This document shows positions 53,883-64,000 of a stretch of DNA of 64,000 nt, piece after piece. The position numbers and the translations under genes were made by a program. Within the stretch, counting starts at the first letter, position 1. Every line of letters starts with the position of its first letter. The DNA comes from Oegoconia quadripuncta. Taxonomy: Eukaryota > Arthropoda > Insecta > Lepidoptera > Autostichidae. The DNA is taken from NCBI GenBank assembly GCA_949316235.1, contig OX438753.1:18594801-18658800 (forward strand). The letters run 5' to 3'. Under the pieces are notes generated by a model, which searched no databases, was not told where the DNA came from, and worked only from the letters and a program-made list of their open reading frames with translations.

Positions 53883-54142
53883 CTGGGGGTAAAATGCTAT
53901 GTTAAAATCACGTTTTATCTTACTAGTATCAATATCTGAGTAGGAAAACAAGTTTCCCACTTCTCCCCCTCGGCAAATGAGAGTGTAGCCAATGAAATGC
54001 AAAACAGCACTAATGCCAATCCAATAGGACAGAAGGTCGAAGGAAGCCTGCACCTGAATGCAGTGAGCGGGACGTTAGCAAAAGGCTACCCGCGAGTAAA
54101 AGTGCCAGTAATAAAACTTCTTTACCTATTTAACCCTATTTC

Positions 54143-54290
54143 CTTTTTTAATTAGTCTGGGGTCCAAGGTAGCAATAGAGTCACGTGGGGCATTGTCTAC
54201 CTTAGTAAGCACTGTGTCGAGTACCACTGTTGATCCTAGCTTATGGGAGTTACAGTGGGAGGAGTGTGGAGGCTGTATCAATATCTAATG
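54143..54290 (+). repeat. repeat family D copy
   Basis: 'attagtctggggtccaaggtagc', 'gtgtcgagtaccactgttgatcc', 'gttacagtgggaggagtgtgg'. Fragments of the same family occur at 27519-27560 and 49755-49810. Confidence 0.8.
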
Positions 54291-54489
54291 TAGGGTAAGC
54301 TTCGTTATTATTATTAAATTCTTTATTGCACACTAAAATAAAATACAAAGAACATTTAACATAGATGATGAAGTGTACGTTATTATTCGTACAGAACTAA
54401 ATAAAATAGTATGCTGCTAAATATTTCAGTACAGTGTAAAGAAATAATGATCATATTGTCTAGATAAATAAAACAACTACATTAAAAGC

Positions 54490-54665
54490 TAATTGTCGTC
54501 GATACGGCTGAACCGATTTTCATCAAACATTGCTAACAACCATCTCGTATATCAACTATCGAAAATAAAAACCATTTTCAAATCCGTTCCGACGTTTCGG
54601 CGCTACAATGTCACAGATAGACATTGGCTTTAAACGTATAACACCCCTCGTTATGCGTCGGAGGT
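54490..54665 (+). repeat. repeat family I copy
   Basis: 'ggctgaaccgattttcatca' start, 'gttccgacgtttcggcgctacaatg' middle. Confidence 0.65.
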
Positions 54666-54949
54666 TAACAATATGTCACATTCTATCTTACTAGGATCGA
54701 TATCTATTGTGGCGTAGGCTCGGTAATTATTTATGCAGGACTGCTTTAATTGATTAACGACGATATACTCGTAACTTAACTAGATATTATTATATCGCTG
54801 TTAATGAACTAAATCTATCAATACATAATATAAATTGACTGGTCGAAAAATGATTGAAATAGTGAGATGGATCTTGATGCAGCTTCACACAAGCCAGATG
54901 CTAATTATTCAGCTTTAATAACATACTGCAGCTCAAGTGTGTTGATTGA

Positions 54950-55085
54950 CTCTTGCTGATGATCTTGGGTTCATAAAATCAAGCGTCAATAGGCATTTAC
55001 TACATGCTTCATCTTCGGCTACATCGTCCTTTCCACCAAGCGAGATTGTGGTCAGATGTCTCTGGTTCTTCATAAAGAAAATGCT
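54950..55085 (+). mobile_element. LINE 3' end fragment
   Basis: 'aggcatttactacatgcttcatcttcggctacatcg' and 'ccaccaagcgagattgtgg' match the LINE end at 12290-12400. Confidence 0.7.
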
Positions 55086-55929
55086 TAATTACATTAATTT
55101 GTTAATATTTGAAGGTTAGAAATAGTCTTTCCGTATTTGATTTTAGGCTAGATTTGCTCAAATTAGGTATAAAACCGTGTGATTTATAACATTTTGTATA
55201 CACCACCAGAAAACTGCCTAAATAACATAATTAGCCCAGCCAAAACTCGACACTAAAACCGCAATTGACACGCGACCTATATAAAATTGTTATCGTCCCC
55301 CGACAACGGATAAAATAAAATTTAAATAAAAATTACATTATACCACTTACAAGGTTGAGGACATTAGTAATATAATATATTTTTAAACGACTTCAAAAAG
55401 GGAGGAGGTTCTGTATTCAGGGCGTATTTTTAAGAAATAAAATCGTATAACTTGTAGAAGGAAATACCTAATTTCCTTAGTTCTGTGTCAGTCACGCTTG
55501 CTGTACTAAAAGATCCTCATAAGAGGGGCTAAATCATATTATTGCAGAGCTCGGAAAATGCATTTAGGACACTGAGTGTTGCTCATAGCCGTCAACGTAG
55601 TTCATCGCAACATACATCAACTACTGCATTCAGATATACGACATACAATTTATTACTTTCTATGCGTTGTAATATGAATACAGCAAATAATTTTCTTGAC
55701 CTGGAATTCGAATAATGCCAAAGTAATTGCTTTACTTGACATGAAATTAGAATATTTAATGAAAGGAGTTTATAACTCGGTCGCGCGCGAGTTAACCACT
55801 TTTCCGGTAGTGTATGGCTGAAAAGATAAACGGAAAAAAATGTAATTGCGACGACACCTATCACGATGTAAGTAGAGCTTCTCGGACGCTAATATTCACA
55901 CATACATGAAAGAGATAGAACAATAATAT

Positions 55930-56182
55930 GACGACCCGTTTGGTGTATTGGTTAGAAACTCTGACTGCTATACTAAAAGGTTGCGGGTTCAAATCCCGCT
56001 AGGGGCATGTTTGTATGATGAATATAGACATGTGTTCCCGAGTTATGGATGTTTTTCATTTATATATTTATTTACAAAAAAAATGTATTTGTGTAGTATA
56101 TCAACCATCTGAGATATCCACAACACAAGCATATAGTTGCTGAATGTGGAACTAGATGGCCTTGTGTGCATGTCCAAGGAGG
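55930..56182 (+). repeat. SINE family A copy
   Basis: Complete with tRNA-like head and tail, slightly diverged. Confidence 0.9.
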
Positions 56183-56555
56183 AAAAAAAAATCATAAAGG
56201 GGACATACGTTTTAGATGACCGGCTCAGGAGGGAGACATACTATCATGGTAGTTATCTACTAAAATTGCATAATGATAAAACTGAATACAATAAAATGTT
56301 TGATAACTGTTGAAGTCAAATTTATGAAAGAGGATGCTTTCATGCCGAAGTTGTCGATAAGTGGCCTAACACGATTTGCCAACATTCTGAAAGCATTACC
56401 TTTAGTGGTTTACGTAGTCGAGTCTGCCGAGGGTGCATGCAAGTAGGTAGAGACGGTGCCCCTAATAAAAGCCTATGCACATGAATGGATACATTTTATG
56501 CCGACGTGGGTGACGCAGTGCCAACTTAAATATAGCTATTCTTGACTCACTTGAA

Positions 56556-56690
56556 TCAGTCGTGGCGCAGTTGCATTCGCAATTTTGTTTTCGATTGGCG
56601 CGGGACTCCTTGGCTGGGTGACAACTATAGTGACATTTAAGGTGGTAAGCTCCCAAAAACCTACGCTACATCCCATAAATTGCGTGCCCA
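56556..56690 (+). repeat. 5S-derived SINE fragment
   Basis: 'cgtggcgcagttgcattcgc...tccttggctgggtgac' head, tail lost. Confidence 0.65.
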
Positions 56691-56885
56691 GTCAGATTAA
56701 ATCCATGAATCGCGACGAAGGACGCGCCTTGGAAGAGTCTTCTGTTTAGAAGCGGAGTTTTATAGACTCTTAAGCGTCGAGTTAGTTGACCCATTTCTAG
56801 ACTGAATTCAGAAACACGATGTTAATTGAGTATTCACTGCTAGTATTAGTTTCATTAATGGTTTCATGAGGAGCTTTATTAGGGA

Positions 56886-56950
56886 ACTAGCTTTCCGCCC
56901 GCGGTTTCACCCGCGTTTCATAAATTTTAATACCGTTTCAGAGGTTTATT
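56886..56950 (+). repeat. LINE tail family E fragment
   Basis: 'actagctttccgcccgcggtttcacccgcg' then diverges. Confidence 0.75.
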
Positions 56951-57021
56951 AATGAAAAGATAACAGACAGAGTTAGTTATTTATAAAATTAGTGCAGATC
57001 CACCCCAAAATTATATTATAT

Positions 57022-57285
57022 GACGACCTGTTTGGAGTAGTGGTTAGAAACTCTGACTGCTATGCCAAAAGGTCGCGGGTTCGAATCTCGCTAGGGGCAT
57101 ATGTTTGTATGATAAATATAGACATGTGTTCTCGAGATATGGATGTTATTTATTTATGTATGTATTTATTTACAAAAAAAAATATTTGTGTGGTTTATCA
57201 ACCATCTGTTATTCATAATACAAGCCTAGTTGCTTAGTGTGGAACTAGATAGCGCTGTGTGTATGTGCAAAGGTATTTATTATAT
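57022..57285 (+). repeat. SINE family A copy
   Basis: Head with tggagtagtgg (A box change) and ggttcgaatctc; tail present. Confidence 0.9.
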
Positions 57286-57357
57286 TTGTTATTATTATAG
57301 TTATCTACTGTCCACCACAAACAACCAATACATACGAGTAGTCTCTGTCTTAACAGA

Positions 57358-57387
57358 GCGCATCTAGCGACTTATCGCTAGATGCGC
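57358..57387. repeat. perfect 13-bp inverted repeat
   Basis: GCGCATCTAGCGA and its exact complement around CTTA. Confidence 0.9.
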
Positions 57388-58410
57388 GATTTTACTTTTT
57401 CAATTGAACGTTTCTGTTGCAAAAGTACGTGTGCGTAGAGCCAAAGTGGGGTAGGCTTTGTGTAGTCAGTAGGGTCGGGAATTGGCGCCCCTTTCCCCAT
57501 AATATGGTTAAGGGAAACGATGCCGGCTGACTCTTGCTTTGTACTCATGCTACTATAACTATATGCGAAGTGGGAGTATTGCTTCGGTGTTAGCTTTACT
57601 ACCAGGTCGTGTATCTATGAAGAAAATTTATTTATTGTCCGTCCGCTAGGAGGCCTAATATTCCTTCACTGTCGTGAGTAAGGTGCACAACAATATAAAG
57701 GATTTAAATAAAAAAGTAAACAAGAGTGAATAACTTTCTTCCAACTAGACCATAAATTCCTCTTAACTTTTCAATACGATTAGAAAGCGGCACTTTACTG
57801 CTCTCAGTAAAGTTCTAAGAAAATTCTTTACCCCTCACTTTCGTGTACTTTTTGTTTAAAGCAGTGGTTGACCAACAAAATGAGTCGAAAAAGATTGATT
57901 ACAAAACTTCCAGGCACTCTTCGAAAGACTTATTAAGAACAATAAGGTCGGTGCAATATCCTGCAATCAATCACCTAATACTTAAACTCCCGAGGCAACA
58001 AATGAATCAAGATAGATCAGACCAAATGTATTAAAACTAAATATCTTCAAAACGGCTTAACCGATTTTCATCAAACATGGTTAAGGAACTATCTTCTCGA
58101 TTAGTCTTTAAAATAAAACACACATACATAACACCCGTCGTTTTTCGTCCGGTCTTAATAAAATATAATTAACTGCCAGTGCATCTGATTCAGTAATTTA
58201 CAAAAATTTAAATTTACTGTCAGTTCATTTTAAACTACTCGCAGTACAACAGACAGAAAACAGTAGAATTTGCAGAAAACCGACCTTTTTGCTAACAATT
58301 GAAAAACTTTATCGTCTGGTTACGCCGCACGTCCCGTGCGCTTGATACCACTGCCATTCGCAAGAACTTATCCTTTGATATGCTAACTTTGATTCAATTT
58401 TTTATTACAC

Positions 58411-58690
58411 AACTAGCATTCCGCCCGCGGCTTCGCCTGCGTGGAATAACTTTATAGCGGAAATTTGTTTATCCCGCGGGAACTACTCACTTTATCAGGA
58501 TAAAAAATGTCCTGTCTTAATGTCAAGTGTGATTGAGGTCAAGTGCTAACCCGTAGTACATAAAAAAAATCCAGGGTATGTTCTACCTATATACCAAATT
58601 TCATCCAAATCCGTTCATCCGTTTCGCCGTGATTGAGCAACAAACAAATAAACAAACATCCAAACTTTCGCATTTATAATATTAGTTAGA
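58411..58690 (+). repeat. LINE tail family E interrupted by SINE-C tail
   Basis: The family E tail is broken at about 58514, where 'aatgtcaagtgtgattgaggtcaagtgctaacccgtagtacat' plus poly-A (to about 58569) is inserted; it then resumes 'atccagggtatg'. A 5'-truncated SINE-C insertion. Confidence 0.85.
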
Positions 58691-58966
58691 CAACGCACAG
58701 ATATACAAAGGAACTGTCTTAAAAGTTAAAGAATTAATTAATTAAGTATTCATCAAACTTTCCCCTAATTTAATCTAAAAATATTAAAAAAAACCCGCAC
58801 TCTAATTGTACGCATCATTGAGATACATCCGGACAAAGACTGCGTTTTGTCACAGGATAGGCAGAATGATAATATTTGAGAAATTGAATACTCGGTTGCG
58901 ACAGAATAATAGTACAGTCTAATAACTTGTTAATCTTGGGATACTTGTAGGACAATTTGTCGACGA

Positions 58967-59170
58967 ATTATTAGTGACCCTGTCAGCGAAACCAACGGTT
59001 GCGGGTTCGAATCCCACGAGGTAAATGTTTGTGTTATGCAATACGAATATTGAGTCATGGATGTTTATATAAATATTTATGTATGTTTATCCGTTATCTA
59101 GTTACCATAGCACAAGCTTTATTTAGTTTGAGACTAGATGATTGGTGCAAGTGACCGTTAGGTATATAAA
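58967..59170 (+). repeat. SINE family B, head-truncated
   Basis: Begins inside the head ('agtgaccctgtcagcg'), has the B box GGTTCGAATCC, body and tail. Confidence 0.85.
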
Positions 59171-59755
59171 AAAATGTAGGGTAGGCACTGACTCAATCAG
59201 GCAATCAGTACAAGATTTGGACACCTTGAGTTACGAGGCATTTTATACATTAAAATAGAGGTGTGTACTATAATCCAATTTTAATAAATTCATTCGTATA
59301 TGTCAACGTATTTCAAGTTGAGTTTATTATCAAACTTCGCCGCTATTACGACAGTTTGCGCAGACCTTTAGTCTTACAGTCAAATTATTATGAAGCCTGT
59401 TTTTGTCTTAATTTGGCGGTTCGCCGCGCGACTTCGAAATGTCACTGGACAATATCTTTCGCTCGACTCGCTTTTATGAAAATTACAAGCAAATTAAAAA
59501 TTTTAAAAGACTTTTGTGGCCCACGCTCTGTGAATTGCTAAAGAATGTGAAAATTTACTTTAATTATATGTCACGAGTTGAATTGGAGAATAGAATATTA
59601 TATTAGAGATAGAATAATTCCCGGTAGAGTAGAATGGGATCAACCTCATTCCCGTGGTTGTCGTAAAAGATGACTGAACGATAGTGAGCATAACAGTATA
59701 ATAATAACCATAAAAATCTTTATTTGCCAATAAAACAGTAAAAACTGATATACAA

Positions 59756-60060
59756 ATGGATTTAGTACTTATGACAAAAAGGTCTGTAGATCAGCATATG
59801 GTCGCTGGGAACCAGCAGCCGTTGATTTTCAGCCACAGCCTTCAGTTGTGTACCGGCGACCACAAATTGACCAAGCAACCATTGTACATTGAAAACTTAC
59901 GTTTTCATAATACGAATACCAAGGCATGGAACATCCTTCCAGCGTCAGTCTTTCGTGAATCTTACAGCCTTAGGGTCTTCAAAAGTAGAGTGACTAGGCA
60001 TTTACTGAGATCGCGTGTTCCACATCGCGTATCCAGTTAATCATAAAAATTAATGGGATT
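59756..60060 (+). mobile_element. LINE RT C-terminal remnant
   Basis: 94-codon frame ending NTKAWNILPASVFRESYSLR and VFKSRVTRHLLRSR: the last residues of a non-LTR reverse transcriptase, same family as 12165-12400. Not a host gene. Confidence 0.85.
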
Positions 60061-60149
60061 CCGGTATAGACCAGTTGTACTGTATGACGCACCTCCGCCT
60101 TTCATATGTGTAGGTTCTAGTACTTAAGTAATTGTAACACCTATTTCGT

Positions 60150-62110
60150 GGCCATTATACGTGTGTCATCAGAGTGAAGCATTTCATTTAACGTCGCCCT
60201 TACGCCCCACACCGCATGGCGACCCTGCCAGTGCTGCTTCAGGCAGCGCTGTGCAATATTAAATAATTAGTAAGTGCGCGTATTTAAAAATAAAATATGC
60301 CAATATTTTGTTTACGGACCTTTAAATAAAGTGGACACAGTTTTCGTCGTGCGTAAGAGTTGAGCTGTGAATAGAATGATCTGTGAAGAAGATATTTCTG
60401 GCGTGGCAGCGGCGCGGCGCAATTTTGAAGAATTTTTGGATTAGACAAATGGAAATGGACTTACTGGTTTGCTGGAAAAAAAGGAGGATATTTTGCTGGG
60501 CGCAGGGAGATGATGGTGTCGGAAGGATAATGGTTTTGCTGGCTGCCAGGAGAGACTGGAGTCGGAAGTGGATGCAGCAGGGTGATATTTCTCGTTCGTT
60601 TGGTTCATCGTGAGTGAGGTGAAAATGTCAGGAAGGTTAAAGTGGATAAGTGAAGTGAGAAGGATGGCTTAAGATTTTTTTTTTATTATTATTTTATTGC
60701 CGCGGACAATATAATTTTTATGGAATTCGGATCGATCTAGGTAATTAAGCATTAGTAAGAAATATTTTTTTTGTGTGTTTGTTTATGAACTCTAAGATAA
60801 ATTTAATTCAGGTCTAAATGAAACACATTGTTTGTGAAATTATAATCCGACCTTTTTATAAATCTGTGTATGCAACGCATGTTGACAATATTATTTATAT
60901 TAATAGAATCATACCTCAATAATTTGTCTGGCCTATATAACATGAACATTCCATTTTTTTTTAAGTTTTAGCATTATGATAATCCATTTTATCTTAATAG
61001 CAAAATGCAAAGTAATTTCAAGGAAGTAAACTAAGTACTTATTGAAAGTAAACTTATAAATGTTACCCAATTGCCCAATAGGAACTTTCTAGGTCATTTA
61101 TTGACATGAAAAATTAATACACAATTTTTAATCAATTTCCGAAAATTAAATGCACTATTAACAAGAGAATGGGTAAGTAATTTAATACCTAACTAATATA
61201 CGAATGTATAACAGTACCAATAAAATCTTACATGTATTTTATTACAATGTTTATATATAATTTGATTATTATTATATCATATTTTGCAACCACTATTTCA
61301 TATTCTTGATGTAAGTAAATTAGACTAAAATATTTGTTAAAAGTAATCAATAATCGGAAACCTCATTCTAAGGAATATATAAGAGTTTTTATAAAAGTTT
61401 AAAGTTTGTTATAAATGACTTTGCACCAGTCGCAGGTTCGATTCCCGTCGAGACCAATGTTATCCAAGAATTTTTTTTATAAGAATTCGTTTTTGAACTC
61501 AATTTTTCCATTTTAAATTTGTCAAATATTGTAAAATCCTAAAGATTTTATATTTTGTTCAATTTAACTGGACAATTATTTTCATATCGGTAGTGCATTC
61601 CTATTCGTGTTGATTATTGAACAAAACCTACAAATATATTGATGGTAATTATATCTAAGTATAACTTAATTTAACACTTAATTTCCCATTTTATCGCAGA
61701 TGCAGTTCTTATATTGTACTTTTATTTGAAATTTACACAAAAGCCGACTATTCGCATATCTAAATGTTGTCGTAATAAGTATCTATGGTTGTATAGACAA
61801 TCATTTATTTGATATCGGAATTACACTTTCATTTTTGCGAGCATTCTCAGAAGAGCGAAGTATCTTACATGTATCATTATTGTTATTTTATTACAGCTCA
61901 AATTGTGTGTTGTAATCAAACATGTAATCGGCGTTCGTCGATCTTTGTTATTGTTAGTGTCAACTTATTCATTGCTTGCAGTAAATAGATACCATACCTA
62001 CCGTACGAGTTGCATTTCAGTGATCTTTTATTCAAGGATAACACACTCAGATTATATTATTACATACGATTGAAATATTAGATGTCGGTTATCATAGCAC
62101 ATTATTTTCA
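60150..62110. other. upstream intron, AT-rich, possible old LTR element at 60180-60660
   Basis: 60210-60240 'ccgcatggcgaccctgccag' recalls a primer-binding-site region, and a purine-rich stretch with a 76-codon frame follows to 60613. No capsid, protease or polymerase motif is visible. 60700-62110 shows no recognisable feature. Confidence 0.35.
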
Positions 62111-62340
62111 CCTATTGGTGTACTGAGTAGTGAGCCTGTCTGTGAAATCAACGGATCCGGGTTCGAATCCCGCTAGGGGTAAATGGTTGGGTGATGAATA
62201 CGAACATTTTTCCTAAGTGATGTATGTGTATATACATAACGTTTGTCCGTTATCCAGTAACCATAGTAGAGCAGTAATATAATTTGCCTAACTTGAGACA
62301 AGATAAGAAATGCCCAAAATATTTATTTATTATTATTTAA
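62111..62340 (+). repeat. SINE family B copy
   Basis: Head 'cctattggtgtactgagtag...gggttcgaatcccgctagggg', body and tail diverged. Confidence 0.85.
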
Positions 62341-62623
62341 TAATTCATAATGGCATAATTCGTTTCAAAAGTATAATGATTTAATTCTTATAAGCCACAA
62401 TTTTTTATATTGAACTATTACTATGTAAATTATACATACATAGCATTATTGATTATAAACTAAATTGTAATTGTTCCTAAGTCATAGCTATTATTATATT
62501 GAAAGCATGGAAGAGAGAATTGATATAGATAATATTAAGCTTAAGAGCTATTTGAAAAAGTAATAAAAAAAAATAAGAGAAAGTACGTATATTTCAGAGA
62601 GGATAGAGAAATAAATTGTTAGA

Positions 62624-62815
62624 TTTTGGTTAGCGTGTTGTGAGAAAAATATTAAAAATCTTTTACATCTTTAGAGTGCATTAGTTATTTTTTCTCCAAC
62701 AATATATTCAGAAATGTTTTGGTTAGCGTGATAGGTTTGAGAAAAGTATTAAAAAACTTATACACCATTAGAGTGCACTAGGTATTTTTCTCAAACAATA
62801 ATATGTATACGTAAT
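62624..62815 (+). repeat. tandem duplication, about 93-bp unit
   Basis: 'ttttggttagcgtg', 'gagaaaaatattaaaaa' and 'tagagtgcattagttatttt' recur in order starting at 62717. Confidence 0.85.
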
Positions 62816-64000
62816 AGGTTTAGAATGTTTAATTTATTATAAGGATATGATTATGCAGATTTTCATTGAAACTTTGGGAATAATTTGGTACGTGAGATTT
62901 AGACATATACATTGGACTGATCACCCTGATGTGGCATATAATTCTTACTGACCAAATGATTCATTAGGAATGAGTATTATAAACAGATGATTGTATTGGT
63001 ATGAAAGTGTAGTATACTATGATGCGTGAGCGCAAGCTCGGTACACAAGTTAAAGGTACATTGAGGTCACATCCTTCGTTCGATCATGGTGCAAACGAGA
63101 TTTCTCTGTGAGAACTGTTGGAGACTTATGCGTCTTAAAAATGATGGCTTCAAATAATAGTGTAGGGTGTGCGCACAACCCATACTAGACACTCAGATGT
63201 CTACGTATTATTATAAAAAAAAGAAAAAAAAAATGAGTACTCCAAATTAATTGTACCTTATGTATGTATGATAAATAGTGGGACCGGCCGGCCCAAATGA
63301 AGTGAAAATGCCAAAGTGGTATAAGTGTACCGAGAGCTTAAATTATGAACGATTATGAAATATGAGTTATAGAAATAATGTTATTAAGGAGAAATGTATA
63401 AATAGAGATTTGAAAAGTTTAGAGATGATAAGGTTACAGATTCAAAGATCGAATTTAAGTATTAATGGAATAAAATTGTTGATTATGTATTAGGTAGAGG
63501 TAGAATATTACAATATGCTATGTATGTTTTCTGATTACTTGTCTCTCTTTAATTATCATTAATAATGTAACTACATTTATTCTATTTACAATATATTTTT
63601 TTAAAGCTTACTGTTACTAAATTAGAAGTCTTTTATATTCTTATAACAAACATAAAACACCTTAATTATGTTGTCAACATTGCGTGCAGATAATTAATAA
63701 TATTAGATATTTCTTTTTATTAAATCATACATAGATGTAAAATAAACTATAAGAAACATTATTTGTTATAAAGAACCTCTAATATTTGTACCTAATTGAA
63801 AATTTATTTCTTTTTCTCAGATTTCTTAGAATAAAACTGATAAATAGAACATGGAAAGAAATTGTTCGAGTTAGAAAGTAAGATTATTTTTTTATAATAA
63901 TGGTTAATTAATGAATAAGTAATTAATGAATGGGCCCTAATTTAGGATTTTGACAGGTTTATAAAATGTTTTTTTTACATTCATGTAAATTACAAATATT
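62816..64000. other. upstream intron, AT-rich
   Basis: 63000-63310 is less AT-rich ('gatgcgtgagcgcaagctcgg', 'gggaccggccggcccaaatg') and may be an old mobile element end, unassigned. No RA-domain exon of canoe was found. Confidence 0.4.

Noticed and set aside
52816..53457. 213-codon minus-strand frame
   Set aside because: It spans a MITE (53190-53424) and AT-rich flank, with no protein motif.
16025..62340. tRNA genes (many A/B-box hits)
   Set aside because: All hits are SINE heads followed by shared bodies and tails; none has a clean tRNA end with a terminator.

Overview
This window comes from an insect nuclear genome, most likely a moth or butterfly. AT-rich introns carry small GC-rich exons, and the interspersed repeats (tRNA-headed SINEs, LINE tails with the 'cccgcggcttcgcc' signature, a BEL/Pao element, MITEs) are of types common in Lepidoptera. 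There is no bacterial or organellar character. Most open reading frames in the window are shadows of exons or repeats.

One host gene occupies it: canoe, the orthologue of vertebrate afadin, on the minus strand. I could place 30 consecutive coding exons between 53882 and 1259. Every junction keeps the reading frame and all but two use GT-AG sites, giving 2200 complete codons in the window. In protein order they encode the basic linker and FHA domain (exons 1-3), a Ser-rich linker (4), the DIL/dilute domain (5-10), a post-DIL segment (11), the PDZ domain (12-14), and a long disordered tail with a giant 1,788-nt exon (16), poly-Q, poly-G and Q/P/H tracts and a short coiled coil, ending in the conserved SFKEKMKMF motif (30). 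The two N-terminal Ras-association domains lie beyond 64000 and the last C-terminal residues lie below position 1. Canoe/afadin links Rap1/Ras signalling and nectins to F-actin at adherens junctions.

Layout: 53883-64000 is upstream intron made of AT-rich DNA and old repeats. Between 53690 and 8489 lie the exons and repeat-filled introns, with the largest introns at 42844-50751 and 38132-42003. Intron 29 (1395-8369) holds an intact-looking 5.7-kb BEL/Pao LTR retrotransposon (2466-8191) with apparently identical LTRs and a 5-bp target duplication; it landed inside a SINE. Its single long ORF lacks the reverse-transcriptase core. 1-1258 is intron downstream of exon 30.

Items most worth a second look: the phase-symmetric 1.8-kb exon 16; two GC-AG introns flanking the PDZ/tail boundary; the RT-less BEL element with matched LTRs; a 5S-rRNA-derived SINE family; modular SINEs that swap tRNA-like heads and tails; a perfect 31-bp palindrome at 1508-1572; and an unexplained 170-codon ORF in intron 8.
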